Of a stretch of 64,000 nt of DNA, positions 22,565 to 34,739 are shown piece by piece (position 1 is the first letter of the stretch; each line of letters starts with the position of its first letter). The stretch comes from Amanita rubescens. Taxonomy: Eukaryota > Basidiomycota > Agaricomycetes > Agaricales > Amanitaceae. The notes under the pieces were generated by a model. The model searched no databases, was not told where the DNA came from, and saw only the letters and a program-made list of their open reading frames with translations. The DNA lies in the NCBI GenBank assembly GCA_015039365.1, contig WION01000003.1, forward strand, positions 682,001 to 746,000, given 5' to 3'. The translations under genes and the position numbers were made by a program.

Positions 22565-25500
22565 TTAATGGATATATCTGGCTTGAATAAGTCGCTTCCT
22601 AGCGTGGAAAGCCCCCCGCATCGCAGACACAGAGACGCTGGGGTGTGCTTTACGAAACGGCTTCTTGAAAACCACGTCCACCGTCGCCTCCTTTTTCTCC
22701 GTGCCGAGACTTAATTGTTGCACCCCGTCGACCAGATCTATAGGTTTTATGAATAGTTTCGACTTGTTTAGAGCTGTCGAGTCATTGACTTTTTTGATAA
22801 TATTAGTTAGCGGATAGTACATCGAAGGGACAGGTTGGCATAATGCAAGGCTCAGCCTGCAGTCATCCGCTGTAAATGACAACATATTTCAGTACGACAC
22901 GCCTCGTTAACGAGTCAACATGCCCACCATTCAGATAATTTAACTCTGCAGCGCAATCTGCCAACAATGCATCCAAAGCAGCAAAGTCGATTCCAGAGCA
23001 GTCAACAAGGTCCACAAGCACCCTCTTAGCAGTGCCTTCCTTTTCACCACCCGCAGGCAATGATCCGACGTATTCTCTGAGCTTTGCAACGTGGTGCACC
23101 GCCTTGTTAACGTTTTTCAATGCATATGGATGTGCAAGGGCCAAGAGACTAGGGGCATCTAGAGATACTGCCACCTATGTCAGAAGCAGGTTTTCTATGA
23201 ACTGATGTATGTGCGCTTACACGATTGTCGCTCTTTGGAAACGGTACTGCACCACAGAATGCATTCCCTCATGAGGTTCTCAGTAAAGTGGACAATGTAC
23301 TCAGATAACCCGATAAGTTGCCAAATGGACTCTATCTCAGAGGCGACTGTTGTCCAGCAATACGAACGTAAGCTGAAATGACGTACGGAAGTCTGCATGA
23401 TCAGCTTCATCTTGACAATCCTCGAATGCTTCGTTGAAGGTTTTAAGTGATAAGATATCAAGCAAGGTCTGAGCCCGCAGCTGCAGCCCTTCTTTCTCCT
23501 CCTCCGGGAGATGGTGTTGAACTCTAACCCTTTCCTAACAGTCAAAACGATGGCCCGATACATTATGTAAATAAGTTCACCTGTAAACTTCGATGACAAT
23601 GCCCATAAAATTTCCGACCTGGGAAAAAGATATGCCATTTTCTTGTTTGTCCAGTACCTGGGCTGCATGGTGTAAAGTGTTGACGACGTCTTTCATGGTC
23701 ACAGATGGAGAAGCCAGCAAATGCGTGATGTCTGATGTGCTTGCTCCAAGCAGAATCGCAGATGCCAAAGAAATGGCATCATATGGGATAGGGGGGTCGC
23801 CTGAAAGCAATCAGGACAGAGCTTCACATCCGGTATATTGCTTGACACGCACTCGAGAACTTTCTTCTTGGTAAAGAGTGCACAGAAGCATGGTGAACTA
23901 AAGGGGACACGGTAGCGACCAAGATACCGTTTGGTGACACAGCCGCATTCAGCGGTACTGTTCCTCCAGTTAGATTTGACATCGTGACTAGGTATAAAAG
24001 CCTTACGTTCACGTCCCAGTTTCTCTATAGGTGCGGATATTGTGGAGGGTTGCCAGTTATCCTCGTCCCTCAGATCTGATCTGATAGTTGTCGGCAGTCC
24101 ACCAGGGCGAGGGAGGAAGAAACGCCATATGCTCACATTCTCAAAACTTTAATAGAACCAACTGTCGACCTTCTTGGACTTGTTGATTGACCCCGATGTC
24201 CTGATAGTACCAACATACAACAGCGAGTTCCTTGTTTCTGTGACAAAAGGAGAAAGGAAACATAGAACTTCGGGGTGGAAGCTGCGTAACGCTTCTTGAT
24301 GAATGCTCTACACATATTTGGCGTTAGTTCAACAAAGCCCATATGCATGGAAACACGCATACCCAAGACGCAGAATCCGCGTCTTTGTCTGTCTTCGGGC
24401 CAGACTTGGACAATATGTGTACAATCACTTCAGACTTTGGTGTGGAAGTGTCTGCAAAGATGAAAAGCAGTCTGCGTATGCTTGAATCGCAAAAATAGAC
24501 GTACAATCTCCAAAGTCAAGGTGACTGGAAACCATATAAAACATCGGTTTATGATTTTCGTTACCTCGTCTATTTGGTTCCAAAGGATTCTGGGTGAAAG
24601 GAACTAGGAAAAGTTTGTTGAGGTTATGACAGGAATGTTGTATTGGCCGGAGGGGGTTGGTATATAATGCTGATCTGTATATATGAGAGATGTTACAGTA
24701 CAAAAAAGGGATCGACTTACACATGAAGACACCGTCAAACTCGAGTCGCAATTCACAAAGGTGAATCATTCCTTCCTCTCCCCACATTTCCCAACCGGAT
24801 AGTTTGTCATCCGAACTTGACGACGTCTGACTGAGGTCCATGGGAATGTCTAACGTCAAGGGATCCTGAGTTGGCAGGTAACGCAGACGTGTAGCAATCA
24901 TAATGGAAGCGTCTGGAACTCGAATTATAAAATAGGTTTCGAGATTTATCGACTTTTACTGCTTACCTTCGAACGCGAGCCCAATAGCAGCGGACGTGCA
25001 CTCTCTGGAGGTGTAGAACGGGGTAGAACCTTCAGGTTGCATTACCTCCGACGTGGCGCTGCATTGGTCCAGTGAACAACTGATAATTTTGAGAGAAGGT
25101 ATATAATATCGCAGGTAGCAGAGATTAGCGCGGTGGTCGGACGTTATGTACAGGAGGGTGGGATTCGAGACTGGAGTACGGGGGCCACGAAAATGAAGGC
25201 GCGCCGATGACCCGGATGAGTCGATATGCCACTATTCATTGGCGTCAAATGCCTGATTAGAGATTTACAAGCGTCGATACTGACCGTGCGGGGGCAACCC
25301 AACCATTCTGCAGCGACGGGACAAGTTACTCCAGAGAATTTCCAGCTTTCGAGTACGACCCAAGTATCCAAGCGGGGTCCACGTCTCCAAATACATCCAA
25401 TGCCCTCTGAACTCTTCGCAGGATAGAAGACGAAAAGATATTTGTCTCCGGGGGCGACAGAGATGAAAGTAGGTGGGTCGTACAGCGATGGTGAAGAGTT

Positions 25501-25787
25501 GATCGGGGCGGGTGGTGGAATAGAGAACTGCTTAGAAGATGCGAAATGGCGGCCGGTCACTTCTGGTCGCGTCGGGTGAGCAGAGAAAATGACAGACGCT
25601 TCAGACCAAACCAAAGTCCTTGGATAAGAAATAAGTCGGCGTTAGTTCAGGTAATATATTAGTATGCAACGCACTTTGGAGATGCAGCCAAAGGGATAAA
25701 ATCCCACCAGCCTGTACGCCAGCGAGTTTCTTCCCTGGCCTTGCCCTTGGATGGCGATAGGGGAACTGGTCGCACGTCGTGTAGCAT
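22565..25787 (-). CDS. Probable Mediator complex subunit 16
   Basis: RNA polymerase II Mediator tail subunit (Sin4/Med16) is the best match I can suggest. ATG 25787 opens MLHDVRPVPLSPSKGKAREE, then RTGWWDFIPLAASPK joins across an intron to TLVWSEASVIFSAHPTRPEV, and FISVAPGDKYLFVFYPA with WRRGPRLDTWVVLESWKF and CPVAAEWLGCPR suggest blades of an N-terminal beta-propeller. The remainder is spread over many short exons down to the stop at 22565; helical segments (AISLASAILLGAS, VDLVDCSGIDFAALDALLADC) fill the C-terminal half. Exon borders between 23200 and 25000 are not resolved. The gene is divergent from the proteasome-chaperone gene with only 48 bases between start codons. Confidence 0.65.
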
Positions 25788-25835
25788 CACGCGCGGTACG
25801 AAAGAAGCTGACAGTCAACAACTGACTATCATATC

Positions 25836-26331
25836 ATGGCCTCTCAGATACAGGAAATACAAGGCGTCTCAACGACCATCGTCGTCCAACGTTTCGCAGA
25901 TCGCGTACTCGTGCTCGTCACTCAACTAGGAAAAGTCGGTAGTCTGGTACGTTAGCCCACCGTAATCATCCTCGTATGTTACAAGATGCCTCCAGATACA
26001 AGCTTCACTTCCGTCCACAATCCCGCTGAACCCGCCATCTGAGCCCGATGCGCTACCAACACCGCCTGCAGCTCTGCAATTAACTACCTTGATTGGAAGC
26101 GCGCCATCAGATCATATGAGAACACTGTATTCCCTCTATGTATCTCAGATCGCCACTATAGTGTGGTTGCATGGATCGGCAAGTGAAGAAACATCGCGTC
26201 GTAGTGTCGTCGTAGGCCTTGCATTGAAACCGCTGAAGGATGTGGACGACATGGAGGTTACAGATGGGCAAAGAAAAACGTTCTATGGCATAATGGAAAT
26301 GCTGCGGCAGGTGTTGCAGCAGCAGACGTAG
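25836..26331 (+). CDS. Proteasome assembly chaperone 3 (PSMG3/Irc25-like)
   Basis: Small chaperone that helps assemble the alpha ring of the 20S proteasome, normally as a PAC3-PAC4 pair. Two exons, 25836-25946 and 25996-26331, separated by a 49-base GTACGT..CCAG intron, give 148 residues: MASQIQEIQGVSTTIVVQRF, then DRVLVLVTQLGKVGSL, matching the PSMG3 hallmark strand HILVLVTQFGKMG. The C-terminal half has TIVWLHGSASEETSRRSVVVG and LKPLKDVD followed by a helix. A Pro-rich insert (LNPPSEPDALPTPPAAL) separates the halves. The length fits the family (about 120-180). Confidence 0.8.
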
Positions 26332-26366
26332 TAGAGTCCATAGTTGACGCTGCCCAACGATCGTAA

Positions 26367-26619
26367 TTATTGCATATCTAATGAATGCAAATGCTTTTTC
26401 CTCTGCTCTTGGTATTTTGCCCACTTCCAACGCAGTAAAGGCAGCAGTCTTTGCTCCGGAGGCCGGGCAGTGCGAGGGTGAGTTTCATTCAAGTAGTAAG
26501 CGAGAACGCCAGAAAAGACACCCAATAGTGTATCAAGCGAGCTTGTGCAAGGACGTAAATACATCAAGCGAAGAGCAAGGAATGAAGAGGGCTAACCGAG
26601 ACAGCAAGACAGGCGCCAT
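26367..26619 (-). CDS. Small single-span membrane protein, unknown
   Basis: Exon 26597-26619 (MAPVLLSR) splices over a 55-base GTTAGC..ACAAG intron to exon 26367-26541, giving about 65 residues: SLDTLLGVFSGVLAYYLNE, a hydrophobic span near residues 11-25, then HPRTARPPEQRLLPLLRWKW and a basic tail. This layout (short helix, Pro-rich turn, basic tail) resembles small mitochondrial or ER membrane proteins, but I recognise no family. Without the intron the first ATG frame stops quickly. It lies tail-to-tail with the proteasome chaperone and head-to-head with NAA25. Confidence 0.45.
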
Positions 26620-26710
26620 GATGTGGACACGCGGAGGTCGACGGAAGTTGATGACGAGTCGTGCAAATTTGCCGAACAACTAAATTGCTCTCTTTCATCC
26701 TCCTTCGTCC

Positions 26711-29700
26711 ATGTCGGCTGCTGCTTTAGATCGTCAGATTCGTCCAATTTATGGTTGGTTTGTATTGATTCTTCGGTGATCATCAATAACATTCATCAGA
26801 TGCGCTTGACACTGGCTCAAACAAATCCGCGCTCGTTGCGTGCAACAAATTACTCAAAAAATACCCCAAGAGCGATCTCTTGAAGGTATTTCATTACATT
26901 TTCACAACAACATTTGGTTAATCCATTCTCTACTCCTCAGTCACTAAAAGCTCTTGCACTCGTTCGGTCACAGAAAGTCGAAGAATCGCTCGTTTTGTGC
27001 GACGAGGTCCTCGAATCCAAACCAACCACAGATGGCGTGCTTACAGCAATGATGCACGTCCTTCGTGGCCTTGGCCGTCGTGCGTCACAAATATACACGC
27101 GGATAACTCATTGTTAACATCTTACATGCCGGTAGAAAAGGATATGGTAGCTATGTTTGAAGACGCTTACAAGCAACAGCCAAACAACGAGGAGCTCGGT
27201 GCTCAGACCTTCTTTGCCAATGTGAGAGCAACAAATTGGAAGGCGGCTCAGCAGGCAAGTTCATGCTCGTCTACTTGGATGAGGATCATAGAATGTTTTC
27301 AAAAACAGATTGCAACGAGGATGCACAAACAGTTTCAAGATTCCCGGTACTTATATTGGACTGTAATGTGCACCATTCTTCAGGTGTGTCTCGTTTGCGA
27401 TAATTTTTATTCCATAATTTCTCAGTAATCTATCCTGTCAGGCAAAGGAATCAAGCACGCCACCCGAAATGCGATCCCTGCTATACAAATTAGCCCATAG
27501 ATTATTAGAGTCCTGTTCGGTCCCTTCTTTCCTCAGCGCGGAACGGTTTTGTCTTCATCTGTCGGTTTTGCAAGAACTTCGGATGCTCGATGAAGCGCAG
27601 ACGCTAGTGGATAGTGATATTGGCAAGGCAATATGCTCTTCGAGTCTCGTATGCAATCAAATGCGGCGGGATATATGGAGGTTGCAAGGTCGAACGTCGG
27701 ACGAGGGTCAGCGAGCAGAGTCGATGATTCTTAAAAAGTAAGCGTCTTCTTCATGTTTCGACCAAAGTTAAGAATTGTCTCCGCGACAGTGATCGTAATT
27801 GGCTGGAGTTTCTTGCTGTCATTGATGCGTCATTCTCGCCCGGTTCCAACCCAAGTAATGAAGAACGAACCAAATGCACAAATGCCGTGAAAAAGGCAGA
27901 AGAGTTGTTCACCAACGTTGCAAATGAAGACGGCGCCCGAGACCGCTCCGGATTACTGGCATTGTTGGAACTAGAAAAGCGAGCGAGGCACTACGGAGTG
28001 TCGAGCGGTGCGTGGCTTGCTTCTTTGAGGTGTCTTATGACCTGATAAACACCGAGACCCTGGTCGGCTACTTCACTTGATGCAACAGTATTTCGAAAAG
28101 GTGGGAGACAAGGCTTGCTGCTTTGAAGACCTCAAGCCATATCAAATACTGGAGGGCGAAGACTCTATCAAATGGACGTCTTTCCTTGAGTCAGTTCCCG
28201 ATACCTTTGTACGTTATCATGTAATCCCTTACAGAGCGAGGTCGATGAACTGATTTTTTAGACCAATGCTGAGGAATTACGTCGCTTGACTAACGTATAT
28301 AAACTCCTGCGGCACAAGCTACCGGCAGCTGATGTTACCACTGAAGCAGAAACTAGGCGTGCCGCCTTGTACACAAAAACCTATCTCTCTGGCCTCCAAA
28401 TCGGTCTTAATCTTCCCAGCAGTGAACTTCAGCCTGCAGATGATTTGGCTATTCTAGCAGGAAATTCGCTCGTTATGTTGTGGAAATTGACAAACGACGA
28501 AGGCTATCTTTTCAGCGCCGTGACTCTTCTGGAATTTGCCCTGACCAGAAGCGCTCAGAGCTTCCAATGTAGATTGATACTAATACGGATATATCGTCTA
28601 TTAGGTAAATTTTATAGGACTTGTGTGGAACTTGATTGATCCAAACTCTCATTCTATCAGGTGCATCATCATTAGCTTTGGAACACTACCGAGCATTGCA
28701 CGTGAAACAAATACAGCACGACACGTTATCGCACCTAGTCCTGTCGCGCGCCTCAACATTTTCACTTTCATCTGTTGGAGATTTAACTTTGGCCTCTGAA
28801 TGTTTAGAGGCGACGCAAATATACATCAGCAACTCTCAAGAGGTACTAATCTCTCCGATGGCCCATAGGATGCTGAACGATACGCTTATAGACTGGGGAC
28901 TACATTGTCCGTGCATTTACGACTGAGAAATATTCCCAGGTACGTTCTTCGTTCAATTACCATTAACTCACGGTGACAGTCTCCGCAGATACCAGAGTTT
29001 ATAACATTCGAGGAACGACTAGATAATTCATTGCAGCGGGACATCATCAAAATGGAGCATTTGCGTATGCGACTTACTCATGAACCTATATCATCCGACG
29101 TAGTTGATATGGAATTAATTGAATTGAAATTCGTTTTCGATCGCAGTAAGTAAGTGAGATATTCCAGCCGTTTGTAACACTCACGAAAATTGTAGCTCAC
29201 CATGATAACCGTGACTTCGCAATCCTGTCCAACTATCAGCCACAAGTGATGGAAACTTTTAACGAGCAAACTCTACTTCTTCAAAAGGAGTTGGGGGTGA
29301 GCAAGAAAAGTCTAACTGCGCTTTCAAATATTGACAATTCTGTAGAATGGATGGCTTAGAGCATTCCTTAGAATCTATATAAAATTACTGCAGCAAGCGA
29401 GCGATCTCGATGACACAGTAGAAGAGAAGTTACTAATTGGCGATCGTCCGAAGCAGAGTTTAGATCCCCAGAAACGGCTCCCGCTTAAGGACCGTCTTCT
29501 CACTCAAAGCTCAGACGAACTAGCTGAGGTGAAGAAAAAATTGTCTACTATACTCTGGGAAGCTTATGGTTTTCAGCTTACTGAGGACGAACGATCATTG
29601 GTGGATTACGCTGATTCGATGGCCGAATGGCTGGAGCCTTATCACAATTATACCCGTCCTCCACCTCATGTAGTCCTGGCTGAAGCTTCCAAGCAAACCG

Positions 29701-30445
29701 AACTGAAAACAGGACATCCACTAAAGGGTGTAGAAATACAGCCACTCGATGGTGCTTCAAACGGCAACGGTAGAAAGAACGAGGAGCCACCATTAATCCA
29801 GGACACCCCTGCGCTCGTAGCTAACTACTTCAAAGGTTTGTGTTATAATCCAGATCCATGAAATCACTAACTGGTTTCAAAGACATGAGGACTAGAATTT
29901 TTGAAGCACAGGACAACTTGACAATCACAGAATTGCTGCATCGCGCTACCATCGCACAGGAGGTGAGAATAAACGGTACTAAGGAATGCGCGTCACTTAA
30001 AACTCATAGGCGTTCATCCTCTTTATTGTTGAGACGCTACGATTCAAATCATCATCCGTTGTGAAAGTGAACAAACTAGGACCTGTAAGTCTAAAAGTGA
30101 TATAAATTAGTCACGCTAACAACGACATCCAGCTTGTTGCGAATTTCAAGGCCGTCAAGACAGAGGGTCTTGCTCTCTTAAAAGACATTTCCGCATCTCT
30201 CATTGAAAAAAGTGAACAATGCAACAGTGCCGAGAGTCGAAAGGTGTTTGCAAGTGCATGTTCGCAACTGGCTGAATCAGAGGAGGTAAGCCGTCACCGC
30301 GCTATGACGTTCTCAACTAATCGACTGCTAGATTGGCCATGAGTTTGTTCAATCTGTTAATAGAAAGGTGTGCGAATCTCAAAAGAAGGTTTTGGAAGCA
30401 GTTGGGAAGGGCATGGTAAAACTCTGCACAACATATGCTTCATAA
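26711..30445 (+). CDS. NatB N-terminal acetyltransferase auxiliary subunit (NAA25/Mdm20)
   Basis: TPR-rich scaffold that partners the Naa20 catalytic subunit to acetylate Met-Asp/Glu/Asn N-termini on the ribosome. ATG 26711 opens MSAAALDRQIRPIYDALDTG; early TPR-like repeats include NKLLKKYPKSDLLKALKALA, KVEESLVLCDEVLE and MVAMFEDAYKQQPNNEELG, then TRMHKQFQDSRYLYWTVMC. The middle has RHYGVSS and a LLELEKRAR helix, and the C-terminal part (29500-30445) ends in GKGMVKLCTTYAS. At least ten short introns. The length (about 900 residues) fits Mdm20/NAA25. An upstream CT-rich run ending near 26708 resembles fungal core promoters. Confidence 0.85.
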
Positions 30446-30776
30446 TACCTACACATTCGCGCTTTCGAGTCGCAACTCCCCACTTAATATTGATATACTG
30501 ACCAAAGGGTACAAAATCATTCACGTATTCAAATAATAAGCAGTTTGCATTCAAGAAAAGACCCGCGCTCTGGGCAGTAGCTTTGCTATAGGTGCTTACG
30601 CAATAAGTTGGCAGAGACGTTGCGTGTGATACGACCAACGTTAAGTAGGCACTTGTAATGCGGGATTTTGAGTGGATCAGCGTTCCAGACGAGATGCGAG
30701 ATTTAGCTGATAGTTATGGCCGTCACTGTGGTCACACAGAAATATAACGCGACTCCAAATTTGATTGCAAGACGCG
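30446..30776. other. Intergenic spacer between NAA25 and RPA2
   Basis: About 330 bases holding the NAA25 3' UTR and RPA2 promoter. Short frames on both strands have no recognisable motif. Near the end are two CGCGA-type words leading into the ACGCGT box. Confidence 0.4.
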
Positions 30777-30782
30777 ACGCGT
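30777..30782. promoter_or_regulatory. MluI cell-cycle box just upstream of RPA2
   Basis: ACGCGT, overlapping a preceding ACGCGA (30772-30777), ends 3 bases before the RPA2 start codon. The same hexamer sits upstream of RAD54 here. In yeasts it marks G1/S genes bound by MBF; its position this close to the ATG would place it in a very short 5' UTR. Confidence 0.5.
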
Positions 30783-30785
30783 ATA

Positions 30786-31925
30786 ATGAGTCAATGTACG
30801 TCCTACGTGAAGTTGGCTCTTGAAACTTGATGCCTAATTGCTTGGCACAGACGGAGAATACGGGAACAACCCTTATGGCGGTGGAGGCGGATTCATCCAG
30901 GGAGCCTCACCGTTCAGTGCCTCAGCAAGTCCTGGCGGTGGGCGCGTACGTCTATGCGACATGCGGTGTCGACAGTAAACTAACGTTTCGTTTTTAAGAG
31001 GAGCGAAACCAGTCATTCTTTGCGGCCTGTTACTGTCGCGCAGCTCGTAAGAGCAACACAACCTCATGCCGATGCTGAATGGACAATAGAAGGCTCTGAG
31101 GTCGGCCAGGTAAGTTAGACCTACTCGATGTGGCTTGATGCTGAAACACGGGCTTACGAGGTGACATTGGTCGCACACATCATCTCCATTCAAGTCCAAG
31201 CAACGAATAGAATCATTGGACTTGATGATGGCACTGGAAGGGTTGAGGCACGGTGTTGGGTTGATTCGACGGCTGACGACGAGACGGAAAAGTGGGCAGG
31301 TATTGAGTAAGTGCCGAACATTTCAGTTCAGCTTAGGCAACGACATAGCCTCCTCTATCCAGGGAGAACACATACGCGCGAGTTACCGGAGGTCTCAAAT
31401 CGTTCGGTAACAAAAGATATATCAATGCATTACACATTCGCCCAATCAAGGATCCGCATGAGGTATACTACCATATGGTAGAAGCAATCAATGCTAGCCT
31501 TGTTTTAGAGAGGGGCGCGGTATGTAATTCGTGTCTGTTCAACGTTTCTTTGAACTCATTGAAAGGTAGCCCCCAGCACCCGGACAAGAGAATACTACCA
31601 GGTCTGGGGCAAATAGAGACACGTCGGCTTACACGGCGCAGTCATACTCCAACGCAGGCGGTATGGAACAATACAACCAACTCCCACCCCTACAACGGTC
31701 AATCATAAAATTCATAATTGATAATACAAAGGGGGATGAGGGCGTCCACGTCGCAGCTATATTGCGTGCACTAAACACAGATCGATCAAAAGTCGAGTAC
31801 GTTGCGATGCTCTGCAATCCGAATAGGCTAACTTCCCCTTCATCAGTGCCGCTATCGAAAAGCTACTCGATGAGGGGCATATATTCACTACGCTTGATGA
31901 TTCTCATTTTAAAGTGTCGCAGTAA
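30786..31925 (+). CDS. RPA2: Replication protein A 32 kDa subunit (RPA2)
   Basis: Middle subunit of the single-stranded-DNA-binding trimer used in replication, repair and checkpoint signalling. Five or so exons join to MSQYGEYGNNPYGGGGGF, the Gly-rich N-terminus usual for RPA2, then RPVTVAQLVRATQPHADAEW, the OB fold (VTLVAHIISIQVQATNRIIG, LDDGTGRVEARCWVD, KRYINALHIRPIKDPHEVYY), a short linker (QENTTRSGANRD) and the C-terminal winged helix (QRSIIKFIID, AAIEKLLDEGHIFTTLDDSH) ending FKVSQ. Length about 270 residues, as expected. A similar second gene follows directly downstream. Confidence 0.93.
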
Positions 31926-32265
31926 ATGTGTTTGTCTTTCATTTATATCCTCAGTTCTCCACATATGCGTTGTTCTTCGAAAAGGTCATCTGGTGCCTTA
32001 TCCAATAAGGATCGAAATTTGAATACCAAATCGAAGATTATGATAATGATCCATACCAAACCATTCTCAGCTACCTCCGTCACCTTTGGATACGACGAAT
32101 AATATTTGTACACTCCTCATCGCCCCTTAACGACAGTTTTGGACACACAAAAAGTTAAGTTCTGCCCGGCTTACTGCGGCTGTTCAGATCAAAACGGGTA
32201 TTACGTTGGATCACAACACTATAGAATGCTCAAGCGCTCAACAGTTGACTTCTTCGTCCCATTCT

Positions 32266-33621
32266 ATGATGTCCGATTCGTCAGAAATTTCGCTTGATAA
32301 ACAGATCAAGACTGACGAGCACGTACGACATGTTACTATTCGACAAATCTTCGGAGCAGAGCGAAAGCACGATTCAGCCCCCTGGGTAATCGAGCACCGC
32401 GAGGTCTCAGCAGTAAGCCTGTTGTCTTGTAGATATAAGTTGAGTCATGAAATCGACGTCCACACAGGTTATGATCGTGGCCAATATCTTAGATTTCACT
32501 CAGAACAAAGATGGTGCTCTTGACTTCCTTCTTGACGACGGAACGGGAAGGATAAAAGGCTCAATGGGGAATCAGAAGTCTGTGGAGCTGTCTTTCAAGT
32601 TAGCCCACTATTAGCTTCATATCTTTGCCTCGAACTAACAAATCATGATAGCCACTTCGCCTATGTACGGGTTGTTGGGACCATATCACAACCACGCTCG
32701 AGAGAGGTGAAATACTTCAATGCCACAGGCTTGGCAGAGGTGACAGACCCTCATGAGATTTTCTACCACTGCCTGGAGGCTATCCAGCATTCTCTGCTCA
32801 TTAAAATGTTGGTACGACCAGTTCATTATGACGGACGCATCTCCCCCTCACTTAATGCCTGCACAGAGTGAAGTAGATCATAAGAATAATCAAGAGAATA
32901 CCCAAGAAAGGCCGTCAACTGAGAAGGATCTAAATCATATTCGCCAGGGGGATGTCTTGTACCACCACGAGGGGGCAACGACATCGGGGCCAGAGACCTT
33001 CATACAAGAAACAGTCGACGATTCTCGTAGCTTCGAACGAGAGCCATTTGCTACTCTGAATTACGATGAACTCGAGCGGCATGAGGATCCCGGATGCTTT
33101 TCACTTTCTCATGAAAGAACCCTTTCGTCGGATTCATTTCACACGGCGCACTCCCGAAGAAGTACCTCACCAGAATCACAGTCCGGATACGGTCAAGAAA
33201 TGGCGCTTGATGGACCAGGTTGTAAGTGCTACGTCCAAGCCTAACTACCGTCATGTGGCTTCCTTCAAATCATAGTCCCCTCCCCCACGAGACAACGTTC
33301 ATGTGCTCGTATACGTGACCCCTACCAGAACCTGTCCAACCTTCATCGTGATATAATCCTTGCCATCAATAATGGCCTGGAAAATATGGCCATGGATCCT
33401 GACTACGATCTGCGTAATGGAGTGCACATAAATCTCATCGTCAGTGGGCTGCAAACAAAGTATGGTAATCACTTAAATAAACAAGAGGTTGGGTGAGCAG
33501 AGCCCATTAATTGGTTCCTGACTTCATCGAACTATATTGCAGGGATGCGATCGAGTACCTCCTTGACGAGGCATACATCTTTACTACTATTGACGATCGG
33601 CACTACAAAGTAAACGTGTAA
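32266..33621 (+). CDS. Second, divergent RPA2-type single-strand-binding subunit with long linker
   Basis: Same domain order as the preceding RPA2 gene: VRHVTIRQIFGAE, OB fold (VMIVANILDFTQNKDGALDF, LLDDGTGRIKGSMG, ATGLAEVTDPHEIFYHCLE) and winged helix (AIEYLLDEAYIFTTIDDRHY) ending KVNV. The Gly-rich N-terminus is replaced by an acidic/Ser region, and the linker is expanded to roughly 130 residues, rich in Asp/Glu/Ser/Thr (SEVDHKNNQENTQE ... SRRSTSPESQSGYG). Introns at about 32411-32467, 32599-32651, 32813-32871, 33223-33276 and 33492-33541 keep frame. The first clear ATG is 32266, but the frame is open further 5' (Ser-rich), so an upstream exon is possible. Likely a paralogue with altered regulation. 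Confidence 0.82.
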
Positions 33622-33679
33622 ATTAAGCTGCTTGACGGGGATTATCAATTTACATAATTGGATTATTAACATCGTTTAC

Positions 33680-34739
33680 ATGTCGACTGTCGTAAAGCTT
33701 GGACCCAACTGGCCATCCTTTGCTGGCATCAAATTCTTATTCATCTTGTCAGACCTCTAATCCATCGTTTGGTTCTGTGCTGACTTGCATGACATATGAC
33801 AGTGGCGATTCGTACAGTTCCGTTGACAACTTAGAGCAAGATCGCAAGCCCAATGCAACAAGGCCCCTTGGTATCGAATACCCAGGATTAACATGGAACG
33901 AGGAGAACGAACCCAATTGGGTTGGACATCTGATCACCGAGTACTGTCCCGCCCCACGATATATTCCTGATCAAGATGAAAATGGTCAAGATCCTGCCTA
34001 TCTGAGCTCTCCGTTGCTCGTATATGATTACGCCCGGGGAGGCGACACCATCGCAGGTGTCCGGCAACAGATCCGCCATCGGTTCCTTCCTAAGGCTGGC
34101 AAGAAGCCAAACTGGTCTCCTTGGTCGGCCAATACAAGCCTGTTCGGTGAGCCTATCGGGAAAGACCACCGTCATCTGCTGACACAAGTACAACAGTCAC
34201 ATGGGTTGGAATCAATGACTGCGCGTAAGTGAACTAGGTGGATTGTACGGGTGTGCTGGAAACATAAATTCAGATATGGAACGGATTTCTCGAAATCGAT
34301 GGAAGACCTCTTGGAGTTGCATGAGGAGCTCTACGAGGCAGGTGCCCGTAGCTTCCTGTTCATAGATGTGCCTCCAATAGATCGGAGCCCAGCTGGTGCG
34401 CACTGTCTGACTCGATAAGCATTGCTGTTGCTGATGTTGGCAGTAGCAAATGGAGCCTTTTCGACACGCGAGAATCGCTACGATAATTGGAATGCCGCAT
34501 TAGGAAAAACAGCGGAGACATTCGCGTCTAGGCATGAGGACGTGACGGTGTTGATATACTCTTCACATGCGACGTTCACAAAAATTCTGGATAATCCGGA
34601 GAAATATGGTTTCAATGCTGCGGATGTACGAAGGCCATGGGCGAGTGTTTGGGTTGACCAGCTGCATCCGACTAGCAAAGTACACCGCGTCGTTGCGCAG
34701 GACGTAGCAGAGTTCTTAGGAACCGTGGGTATAAATTGA
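33680..34739 (+). CDS. GDSL-type esterase/lipase (SGNH hydrolase, CE16-like)
   Basis: Serine esterase; carbohydrate esterase family 16 members remove acetyl groups from sugars. ATG 33680 opens MSTVVKLGPNWPSFAGIKF and splices to FGDSYSSVDN, the GDSL block with the nucleophile Ser. Then come LVYDYARGGDTIAGV (block II Gly), TWVGINDCA (block III, GxND), FLFIDVPPIDRSPA and the catalytic dyad in VDQLHPTSKVH. No signal peptide is visible, so the product may be intracellular. Four short introns. The start lies only 58 bases after the stop of the RPA2-like gene, on the same strand. Confidence 0.88.

Noticed and set aside
26381..26883. Plus-strand frames across the small membrane gene and NAA25 start
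   Set aside because: They conflict with the NAA25 first exon (ATG 26711) and carry no motif.
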